A stretch of 25,018 nucleotides of DNA from a virus. The stretch covers positions 1 through 25,018 of IMG/VR virus record IMGVR_UViG_3300046167_000727; one strand, 5' to 3'. Below the pieces are notes generated by a model. That model saw only the letters and a list, made by a program, of their open reading frames with translations. It ran no database searches and was not told where the DNA came from. This document shows, piece after piece, positions 1-8,700 of the stretch; positions within the stretch are counted from its first letter, which is position 1, and each line of letters starts with the position of its first letter. The translations under genes and the position numbers were made by a program.

Positions 1-1
1 G

Positions 2-943
2 GATGAAGCTCATGGTATGGGTGCGTATCCTAAGCCGAGCAAGAGAACCAAGATGATAAAACAAATCATTAAAAAACAGAATCCATTTGTTATCTTAATG
101 TCTGGAACTCCAACTCCAGAATCTTTTAGTCAGATGTATCACCAGGTTTATGCCTGCCCACACAATCCTTTTAGAAACTACACTAACTTTTATAAGTTTG
201 CTAAAGATTATGTCAATGTGGTTCAGATTAGAATAGGGGCTATGCCTCACAACAACTACTCTAGCGGGAGGCAATCCATATTAGATCAGATGAAACCATA
301 TATGATTAGCTATACTCAGAAGGAGGCGGGGTTTAAGGTAGAGACCATTGAAAAGGTATTGAAGGTTAAGATGTCTGACCTCACCTACAACATGGTCAAG
401 CAACTGAAAAAGAATTTAGTTATCGAGGGAACTGATGAGGTTGTGCTAGCAGATACCGGTGTGAAGCTGATGTCTAAATTACACCAACTTTTTTCTGGAA
501 CTGTAAAGTTTGAGAGCGGAAAGGCAACTGTTATAGACCTATCGAAAGCTGAGTTTATACGGGCTCAATTTAAGAATCAGAAGATAGGTATATTCTATAA
601 GTTTAAAGCCGAGTATGATGCCTTAAAAGAGGTCTACGGGGATGATTTAACTAGTGATTTAAAAGAATTTAAAACCACTGATAAAAACATAGCGCTCCAA
701 GTGGTGAGTGGACGTGAAGGAATTAGTTTAAAGGAAGCGGATTGTCTTGTAAATTACAATATAGATTTCTCTGCCCTTAGCTATTGGCAGTCACGTGACA
801 GAATGACAACCAAAGACTCTATCCAGAATGATGTGTACTGGATATTCTCAGAGAAAGGTATTGAGGAAAAGATATACCGAGCGGTTACTAAGAAAAAAGA
901 TTACACGTTAAAACATTTTGAAAAAGATTTACTAAGTTTATAA
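2..943 (+). CDS. SNF2/DEAH-type phage helicase, C-terminal part (5' truncated)
   Basis: The reading frame is open to the left edge, so the N-terminus with the Walker A motif lies outside the window. The first in-window residues are DEAH (bases 2-13), a helicase motif II, so the internal ATG at base 17 is not the true start. Further superfamily 2 motifs follow in order: SGTPTPES (motif III region, about residue 33 of the fragment), VVSGREGISLKEAD (motif V) and YWQSRDRMTTKD (motif VI, with the Q..R..R arrangement). Such SNF2-like ATPases are common in the replication modules of podoviruses and crAss-like phages, where they are thought to remodel or unwind DNA in replication or recombination. 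The role here is inferred from the family. The downstream nuclease and DnaA-like genes fit a replication block. The next gene starts 2 nt after the stop. Confidence 0.9.
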   Translation, partial: DEAHGMGAYPKPSKRTKMIKQIIKKQNPFVILMSGTPTPESFSQMYHQVYACPHNPFRNYTNFYKFAKDYVNVVQIRIGAMPHNNYSSGRQSILDQMKPYMISYTQKEAGFKVETIEKVLKVKMSDLTYNMVKQLKKNLVIEGTDEVVLADTGVKLMSKLHQLFSGTVKFESGKATVIDLSKAEFIRAQFKNQKIGIFYKFKAEYDALKEVYGDDLTSDLKEFKTTDKNIALQVVSGREGISLKEADCLVNYNIDFSALSYWQSRDRMTTKDSIQNDVYWIFSEKGIEEKIYRAVTKKKDYTLKHFEKDLLSL

Positions 944-945
944 AT

Positions 946-1149
946 ATGAAAGAACAAAAATTAATTGAGATGATGAACAAAGTCAACAAGCTTGACGAAA
1001 TTATGCAACAGGTAATACAGGAAATGTATAACCTAAAAAACCTATCGCTTGGTACCCTGGAAACCATCAAGAGAATGAAGGGGTATGACAAAGCACTGAA
1101 GGAATTAAAAGCAGATGCTGAAAAAGAAAAAAAGCAATCAAAAGATTAA
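946..1149 (+). CDS. Small charged coiled-coil protein, function unknown
   Basis: This 67-residue protein is not recognised. It is rich in Lys, Glu and Met with a heptad-like pattern (residues 5-35 and 45-65), so it is probably all helical and perhaps coiled coil. There are no Cys residues, no membrane segment and no catalytic motif. It starts 2 nt after the helicase stop behind the leader ACTAAGTTTATAAAT. A nearly identical leader precedes the following nuclease gene, which suggests a shared translation-initiation context in this operon. Its place between helicase and nuclease hints at an accessory role in DNA metabolism, but nothing in the sequence shows this. Confidence 0.7.
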   Translation: MKEQKLIEMMNKVNKLDEIMQQVIQEMYNLKNLSLGTLETIKRMKGYDKALKELKADAEKEKKQSKD

Positions 1150-1162
1150 CTAAATTTATAAT

Positions 1163-1402
1163 ATGACAGAGCAACAGATTCAAACAAAAAAGATTAAAGA
1201 GTTGGAGGATGATGGTTACTTTGTTTTAAAATTAATAAAGACTAATAAGAATGGTATACCAGATGTACTTGCATTGCACCCTGAGTATGGGATTGAGTTC
1301 TACGAAATCAAAACCAAGAAGGGTAGAGTGTCTAAGCTTCAGGAGTACCGATTAAAAGAATTGAGACAATATGGATTTACCGCAGAGATATACAGGGGAT
1401 GA
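1163..1402 (+). CDS. VRR-NUC domain nuclease (PD-(D/E)XK type)
   Basis: This 79-residue single-domain protein has the typical minimal VRR-NUC layout. An N-terminal helix is followed by GIPDVLAL (residues 31-38, catalytic Asp34), then FYEIKTKKG (residues 46-54, catalytic Glu48-x-Lys50), then S57..Q60 and a final helix-strand ending in GFTAEI. Stand-alone VRR-NUC proteins of about 80-130 residues are frequent in phages and are structure-selective nucleases acting on replication or recombination intermediates; phage versions are thought to form dimers resembling Holliday-junction resolvases. All residues of the PD...ExK site are present, so it is expected to be active. It sits 13 nt after the coiled-coil gene and overlaps or abuts the next gene. 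Confidence 0.88.
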   Translation: MTEQQIQTKKIKELEDDGYFVLKLIKTNKNGIPDVLALHPEYGIEFYEIKTKKGRVSKLQEYRLKELRQYGFTAEIYRG

Positions 1403-1415
1403 GCACTACTATGAA

Positions 1416-1715
1416 ATGGAAGAAACCTTTCTAGAAGAGCTGGAAAACTTGCCTTCTATTTATAGCGCAGGAATTATTATGCAGTTAGATCGTTTGGCTG
1501 AAGAGATGTACCAGGAGAATAGAAAGTCTATGCCTACTAAAAGATTTGGATTAGTAGCTGGCGTAGTTCAGTTAAAGAGTCCTTTATTTTTCAGTGTAGA
1601 ATATTTGAACAGTAAATCAATGCACCCACTGTTCTTTAAATTTAACGTCATTAATTCTGACGATTACTTAGATTACATTAACCTAAACAAAACTATAACT
1701 AATGATAAACAATAA
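1416..1715 (+). CDS. Hypothetical protein
   Basis: The product is 99 residues if translation starts at the ATG at 1416, 13 nt after the nuclease stop. An in-frame ATG at 1371 would add 15 residues but would overlap the nuclease gene by 32 nt. I prefer 1416 because a purine-rich GGGGATGAG stretch lies upstream of it, but the choice is uncertain. The protein has an acidic N-terminal helix (EETFLEELENLPS) and a mixed alpha/beta C-terminus, with no known motif. It overlaps the DnaA-like gene by 14 nt, suggesting coupled translation. Function is unknown. Confidence 0.7.
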   Translation: MEETFLEELENLPSIYSAGIIMQLDRLAEEMYQENRKSMPTKRFGLVAGVVQLKSPLFFSVEYLNSKSMHPLFFKFNVINSDDYLDYINLNKTITNDKQ

Positions 1716-2232
1716 TTTTAAAGACAGAACTAAATTAAAAGTAATAAGAAATGAGGTGATGTCTACATTCGATACCGATATAAGAACCAAGCGTAGGAAT
1801 CGTAACCTGGTTTACGCTAGAGCTGTTTACTATAGGCTATGTAAAGATTTAACTTCACACTCTCTAGCTGAAATAGGTTCTTGTTTACGTAAAGACCACG
1901 CCACTGTGCTTCATGGGTTAAAAGTTTTTGAAGGTATTGTTTTTAATAATGACTTTTATTATGTCAATGCTTATGAGGAAATGTATGATAGATTAAAGGT
2001 TAATTATTTCATTAACATACGAAACCAGAATGATTTAAAATCAAAATATTATAGGTACGTAAATCAAAATATTAATTTAAAAGAAAAGAATCAACATTTA
2101 AATTTTATTATTAAATCACAATTAAAAGAAATCTTTAAAGAGTGCAGGGAAGAATATGGGTACGTACCTCAAACAAGTTATCTCAAAGAAAAGTTTGATA
2201 AAATAAATGATATGTTAGAAAAAATTTCCTAA
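1702..2232 (+). CDS. DnaA domain IV-like DNA-binding protein (putative replication initiator or regulator)
   Basis: Residues 35-77 of this 176-residue protein match the C-terminal DNA-binding domain of bacterial DnaA (Bac_DnaA_C). A helix YARAVYYRLC is followed by SLAEIGSCL and the signature-like KDHATVLHGLK, equivalent to the RDHSTV motif of DnaA that reads the DnaA box. There is no AAA+ ATPase module. The remaining C-terminal 100 residues are Lys/Asn/Ile-rich and helical, with coiled-coil tendency around residues 110-145. In DnaA this domain binds DnaA boxes at oriC; a phage protein with only this domain could mark the phage origin, recruit host DnaA or compete for its boxes. The helicase/nuclease neighbourhood supports a replication role. 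The specific role is inference; the domain match is clear. Confidence 0.82.
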   Translation: MINNNFKDRTKLKVIRNEVMSTFDTDIRTKRRNRNLVYARAVYYRLCKDLTSHSLAEIGSCLRKDHATVLHGLKVFEGIVFNNDFYYVNAYEEMYDRLKVNYFINIRNQNDLKSKYYRYVNQNINLKEKNQHLNFIIKSQLKEIFKECREEYGYVPQTSYLKEKFDKINDMLEKIS

Positions 2233-2253
2233 CTTTAAGTATCAGGTATACTT

Positions 2254-2484
2254 ATGTCTTACAATGTAGATGATATAGATAAAATTTTAAGCTTTACAAG
2301 TTGGAGCAACAAAAGAAAAATCGACGCTCTATTTGAGATTGACGCTGACCTGTATTGCAATCAAGGAAAGGACTCCACTAAGACAGAGCTTGATACCACA
2401 CACAAACAATCACGTAAAATTTATAAAGCAGTTAAATCACTCGATGAGTATTGGGGCGGAATGATGCTAAGAGAAATAAAGTAA
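2254..2484 (+). CDS. Hypothetical protein
   Basis: This small, polar 76-residue protein is not recognised. The N-terminal half (MSYNVDDIDKILSFTSW) is acidic. The middle carries KRKIDALFEIDADLY and then a Lys/Thr-rich stretch with DSTKTELD and KQSRKIYKAVKSLDEY, which looks helical. It lacks Cys clusters and membrane segments. It starts 21 nt after the DnaA-like gene and ends 2 nt before the next ATG, so it belongs to the same transcription unit. Confidence 0.7.
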   Translation: MSYNVDDIDKILSFTSWSNKRKIDALFEIDADLYCNQGKDSTKTELDTTHKQSRKIYKAVKSLDEYWGGMMLREIK

Positions 2485-2486
2485 TT

Positions 2487-2675
2487 ATGAATATCTCTCC
2501 ACTTGAAAAGAAGCGCATACGTAACATAAATTATATTATGAATGATCTTCATGAGTCTGTAAACAATATATATGAACTGCTAATTGACCATGAGTACGGT
2601 GCTTTAAAGGGTGAGGTTTCTAAGATTAACGCCCAACTTAAAACCATTACCGATTCTTTAGAGAATGAAATATAA
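2487..2675 (+). CDS. Small helical hypothetical protein
   Basis: This 62-residue protein starts at the ATG at 2487, directly after the previous stop. A longer frame from a TTG at 2451 would overlap the upstream gene by 34 nt and is less likely. The N-terminus is basic (SPLEKKRIRNI) and the rest alternates hydrophobic and polar residues in a way typical of a helical hairpin or coiled coil (NYIMNDLHESVNNIYELL, then SKINAQLKTITDSL). No family is recognised. Its end overlaps the start of the next small membrane ORF. Confidence 0.68.
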   Translation: MNISPLEKKRIRNINYIMNDLHESVNNIYELLIDHEYGALKGEVSKINAQLKTITDSLENEI

Positions 2676-2763
2676 ATTCTCAAAGCCTCAACTAAACTTT
2701 ATGATTGTCTTTATAATAAACGCAGTGATACTCTACGTTATCTTCTGGAACTTATTTAATTAG
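2665..2763 (+). CDS. Single-helix membrane microprotein at the operon end
   Basis: This 32-residue ORF begins at an ATG 11 nt inside the preceding gene. It encodes a short polar N-terminus (MKYKFSKPQL) followed by one strongly hydrophobic helix (about residues 11-29, IVFIINAVILYVIFW) ending in NLFN. The form is that of a small inner-membrane protein, possibly with the basic N-terminus inside. The overlapping start is typical of coupled phage genes. Its last 8 nt overlap the 3' end of the converging giant ejection-protein gene. Function is unknown; phage proteins of this form include holin-like and superinfection-related peptides, but no specific motif supports either. Confidence 0.5.
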   Translation: MKYKFSKPQLNFMIVFIINAVILYVIFWNLFN

Positions 2764-5700
2764 ACTTAAGCTTTCTTCTTAAAGCTCTAAGCCTAGCATC
2801 TGCACTGCCTGGACCATATAATTTTTTATATAACCTAGGATTTCGTTTTCTTAATTCAGTTTTTGTTAAAGAGCCTGTCTTAGTTTTTTCTCTTTCTTCA
2901 TATTGCATTCGTAAAATTATTCTTCTAATATCTTTATAAAAAGGAAGTAATCCTGCATTACCACCAATCTCTAATGCCATTCTTTGTGTGAGATCATCTT
3001 GTTGTTTTTTTGTTTTAGGTTTTTTAGATTTACTTTGTCTTTGTATTTCGTCGTAATAACGATCAGCAAAATTTAAAAAAGGTTTATAAGGGCCAGCAAA
3101 TACATTTCCTAAATTACTCAATAAGTCTTCGTTTTCTAAATCTTTTTTACCTAACTGAGAATACACTATAGAGTGTTTATATGGATCGTACTCTTCTCCA
3201 CTTCTAAGAACTCCTAAATTGTTTTCGTTAAATCTTTCTAAACCATAAGCTATAGCAGTAAAAGGTACATTCCCCATTGTTTGTCTAGTCAAAAGCGTAA
3301 GTATAGAACCTGTCATTGATCTACCCGCTAAATCTAAAATCTCTTGAGCCTCATCCATATCATCATCTTCTTTGTCTCTAAACATTTGGTCGAACTGATC
3401 ACTTATTACTTGATAAAGTATCGTATAAAAAGACATTCTTAATGTTACACCTAGTAATAATCCTAAAGCTTGTTTTTCAGATATAGAACCTTGATTAAAA
3501 AGAGCATTGACAGCTGTCCTGGCAGTAGTGTATTCAAAAGCAAAAAAGTTCGCCATAAAAGAATTTGCTTCTATATAAATTTGTTTGAACGCATTTGCTT
3601 TAGGGTTTCTTTTAAACTTTTCTATAGCAAGTATGGGGTTACGTGAGGTCGTAGACATAATTGCCTGCTTATCGGCAGCAATACCAGCTTTCTTTATGGC
3701 TTCTGCATATTCTAAAGTAAGATATTTAGATTTACCTGGACCCTCTGACATCTTTATTATATCATCTTGAGTTAATTTGATACCAGTTTCTTCTTGAAAA
3801 ACTCTCACAAACTCACCTATGTATAATGGCCTACCAATCATTTGGTCAGGATAAGAAAGCATTTTGTTTGACAGCTCAGAAGTAAATTCTCTTATTGGTT
3901 TTAGTGTAGAATTTAATATTTGTGAAATTAAATTTTTAATTTGCGGAGCTGCTTTACCTGTAGCGTTGGTGTACTTAGTTATACCCTGATCATCCGTAAA
4001 TTTTCCAGTCAATTCATCTACGTTAGCAAGCTTAGTCGCTTCAGTTGAGTTTATGTTATTTAAAAAGTTTAACATTACTTCAACGTTCATAACAACATCT
4101 TTGTAATTATTTATACCGTCCATTAAGGCATCAGGGTTTGCAGAAATAGCAAACAAAAAGTTAGAACTTAATTCAGCTGCAGCTCTTGGCATTGACACTA
4201 ACGTTGCCTCATAACCTACTCTACGCATAAATGAAAGAAAACTCTGAGTAGCAGATGGATCAGAATTTATAGAGTCAAAAGTAGAAGTTAAAGCTTTTTC
4301 CATAGAGTCTTCTATAGCATCTAAAGCTTGTATTTGTAAAGGTGTTAAGCCTTCTATTTTTCTTAATTCATCTATCTTCATTCTGAATTGTCTAATGGCA
4401 TTAGTCATATTAAAATCTAACAAAATGTCATCACTTGCTTTCATTAAAGCGTAAGAAGGATCAAAATATATTGCATTTGCACCACCTGTTCTTTCCTCTA
4501 TAGATCCAGATTTAGTAGAGGCTTTTAAAAAACTTTCTAATTTTTTTGTACGTATATTATCAGCCTCTAATCTATCTGAAGCCTTTTTAGTACCATACAT
4601 TACTGCATGTTTAACATAATTGTTAAAAATATCCACCTTGTTTCTTCTTAGAATAGTTGATACGTAGTTTGTTTTAACTGCTAAGTCGTCAAATCCTTTT
4701 CTATAAAGCTCAACAGCTTTATTTATATTAGGAGAAAAAGAATCTTTTAATTTTTTTAAATTAACCTCACCATCTACAACATAATCGTTTAATATATCGG
4801 CATACATTTTTAGTGATACATCAGATTCAAGTGGCGATTTTGCGATGTAATAATCTATATTGGCGTTTAAAAAATCTATAGCAGCAGGAGTTAATGTTTT
4901 AGTTTTATCAGATTGTAGGGGGTTTGATTCGTGTTGAAGCTGTAATAGATAAGTCATAATCTTAATCTTATCATACACAATCTCATTCTGCGACCTTTCA
5001 ATTCTTTTGTTTCCGTCAAAAGCAATTAATTTTTCGGCTGCTCCTATGATTTGTTTTAATACTTTATTTCTATCTACATCAAATCCTGCAAAGGCAGAAG
5101 CTAAAGGTCTAATTAGTTTTTCAAATATTGTAGTATCATTAGCATTACCTAATAAATCATCGATTACAGTTTTTGGGTTTGATTTAAATACTGCATCAAA
5201 AAAATTACCATTTTGAATTATATTTAAAGCTTTACCTATATCAAATATTGCCTTTCTTAAACCGCTCTGCAGTCCACGTATAGCTATGTTTAAAATTTTT
5301 GGAGTTGTAGATTGTGAATCCTTTTTAGTTTCAACTAAATTTATTATATCATTAGCGGCAGCTGGAACAAACCCGGCATCAATATTTTTTTTAATTAATA
5401 TTAATTGCTCTAATTTTTTTACATCTACATTTCCATCCTCTGTTGTAGTAATAAGTAAATCTAAATCTTTAGATGTTAAATTTTTAATTTTCTGTGCTAA
5501 TTCTCTTGACGGAAAATCTAAAGATTTATTAATCTTAACAACCATATTTATTATCTCATCCTTTAAAGACTTTACATCAACCTCTTCTTCTGTAGTTGCT
5601 TCACTTACTTTTTCAATTTGTTCATTAACACCATCTACTAAAATATTATATAAAGAATCTGCTTCTTTTTTAATCTGAGCTGCAGTTGGTAAGTCTATTA

Positions 5701-8700
5701 AAACAGCTTCTCTTTGACCTATTAATTTAGCTAAAGCATTATATCTCTCTAAAGTTTGAGGTGGTAAGTCTTCACTTTTTATTAAGCTTCTTATAATTTT
5801 AGGATCTATTGTAAATATTTTTTGTAAAACCTCTGTTGACAGTTCAGTCCCAAGTTTACCTTTTTTTATATTAGCTAAAGCAAGCCTCCTGGTTTCTTTT
5901 TCTTGTTGTATATTTTTAATATCTTCTTGCCCCTTTTTCCTTGCTTCTTTTAATTTATCATCTTCAATTTTTTGAGCTTCTTCTTGTGCGCTTTTAACAG
6001 CTTCTTCACTTGCTTTCTGTTGAACTTCTTCTTGTGTAGGTGCATTTGCAACAAGACCCACTATCTTAGGTTGTGATGGCAAGCCAGTAACTTCAGTAAA
6101 TTTTTCTCTTTCTAGTTTTAATTCACTTTTTAAATCACCCTCAATCCTACTTTTAAATTGTTTCTTACTAAAGTTAGTTTCTATAAATGCAGCAACTGCA
6201 TCTGCGTCAAAAAACAATCCAGTGCTATCTGTAAATCCGTCTGATATATTTTGACCACCTTTTTCTTTAGTAGCTACCCATGTTTGTATAAATCCTGGCC
6301 CCATTTGACTTGGAGATTTTCCAAAATAATCTTTAATAGATTGAGATGTAAATTTAGTTCCAAACAAAGATTCAATACCTGAACCACTAATCATATTTTC
6401 AAAGTCTGTAACTTGATCTTTAATTTCTTTTTTTAATCTTTCAATGTTTATAGCTATAGACCTTGGTTTAGTGGTTTGCCCTGGGTTGGGAGAGTCTTGC
6501 CCAGCATCTACATCTATTGCTCCTGTAGATATTATTTTTTCAGCTACATTTCTTTGAGAAGAAGACGTTGCCTTTTTACCTTTTTTTGTTACACTTACAA
6601 CCTTGTTATTCTCTATAACTACATCGAAGTTTCCTATTTTATTTGTAGCTGGAGCTACTTCCTCAACAACCTCTTCTTGTGTAACCTGTTCAGTTTCTAC
6701 AAAAGGTTCTAACGCAACAGTTGAATCAAAACTTTCCGTTGTACCATCAGGGTTAGTATATGTAACTGTAATGTCAGCTGTTGTCTTTCTCTTCCCATCT
6801 ATATTAACTTGGCCAAGATTATCTACCGGTACTGAATCTAAAGATGGTACCTCATTTATTTCTTTTATTTCATAAGAAAAACTTGACTCATCCCGCCCCC
6901 TGTCTTTTATGTCTTGTAAAAATTCTGATTTTTCATCTTTAGAAACTTGATACCCTGCTTTTTCTAATTTTTTATCTTTAGAATCTATAACAATTAGCGT
7001 GCTCGCATCGTCCTCAACCTGAGTCGTGACCTCCTTGGTTTGTTTCGTACTGTCTGTGACTGGCTCGGATGGATCCTTTCTGGTAGTTGACTGTTGTTCG
7101 GTGTCTCCCTTTCCCACTGTTTTGCTATCTGCGGCAGGTTTTGAAACATCCACTTCCTCTGTGCTTTGCTTTTGAATGGCATTTAATTTATTTTCAAATT
7201 GTTCTTTATACTTAGCAGCTTTTTTTTGTCCTGCTAACGTCTTGTCTTCTTTAGCGTTATCATATTGATTTTGTAAAGATACTAAATCTTGAATATCCTG
7301 TTTAGATGCTTTTTCTAATTGCTCAGGAGTTAAACTGTTTTCCATAGTAAACTCATCAAGCAGTTGTTTTTTCTTATCATTCAAAGCCTGCTCTATTAAA
7401 GGACTATCTGTAATTTTTATATCTGTGTTATCTAATTCTAAATAATTTGTTGACTTATTTATTATATCTATAACTGTTTCTTCTGTAACCTTTTCTTCAT
7501 TTACCTCATACTTAGGAACCTTAGCCATACCTCTAATAGTACCTATTATAGAAGGACTAGCTACTTCTCCTATAGCTTCAAAACCTATCTCAGCTACATC
7601 CATTTCTTGTCCAGCCGCTGCTCTACCTAAAGCCTCTCCTGTACCTCCACCTATTGCTTGAACTCCAATACCAGCTGCTCCGGCTGCCGCTCTACCTGCT
7701 GTTGTTCCTAACTTCATGGCTACATTTTTTCCAATGTTAGCTCCTACTCCAGCTGCTAAACCACCTGTTAGTGCACTGATTGAAGATATAGTCGCACCTC
7801 TAGCTAAAGATCTTCTGGTTATGTTACCCATCGCCTCATCATCCTCAAGTATAGTTCTTATGTTATCATCAGTGAAATCTAATCCTTTTTTATTTAACTC
7901 CTCTCTTAAAAATTCTGTAAAAGATAATCCTGTTTCTAATGCACCGGTCATCCCAAATATTGCACCTGCACCTGCACCAACTGTACTAGTAATAGGTGCT
8001 AAAGCAAGACCTGCTGATCCTATGGCTGCTCCTGTTCCAGCTCCTGCTGCTCCGGCTGCTACTGACCCTGGATTTATCATAGCTCTTAGGGATGATAAAG
8101 CCACTTGAATTGCTGCTGTTGGATTTTTGTAAATTCCTTTTAAAAATCCCTTAATACCTTTGCCTTCAGCCTCGTAGATTCTGCTGAAATCTTGCATCTC
8201 CTCTGATGGAGAAAACGAATCCATGTTTTGTACTGCGTCTATATAGTCTTGCAGGTTTTCTTCAGACACATTAGATCCTGAAGCAAAAACTTTTAGTGCG
8301 TCATCTACTGTAGCACCTTGTCCAGCTCCTGTTTTCCAGGCTCTGTACAAATCACCAAAAAAATCTGTGACTTCGTTTTTACCAAAGGCTCTTTCTATTG
8401 CTGTGTCTTTTTCAGGACCAGCACCTACGTTAAGACGTTGGTTTCTTGATAAGGTATTTGGCTGAGAAATACCAATTTCCGATTTGGAATCCGTATTGAT
8501 TTCGGTTTCTTCTTTTTTTTTTACACCCATCAATCCTGAAAAATCATCGAATGAACCAGCATAACCTTCTTCTGTAAATAGGGTGTATGATAAATCTAAT
8601 GCGTCAGTATCGGTGTTTATTAATTTAACAAACTCTTCAATGCTTCCATTGTAACCTTGTTCTGTAAAAAACATATACGCTGTTTCTAATGCTTCGTTCA

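Noticed and set aside
888-1091. - strand ORF of 67 residues across the helicase/coiled-coil gene junction
   Set aside because: Antisense to two well-placed genes, Cys/Ile/Ser-rich composition typical of a shadow frame.
7716-8108. Ala/Pro-rich + strand ORF of 130 residues
   Set aside because: Antisense of the Ala/Gly-rich membrane-like part of the giant ejection protein; no plausible context.
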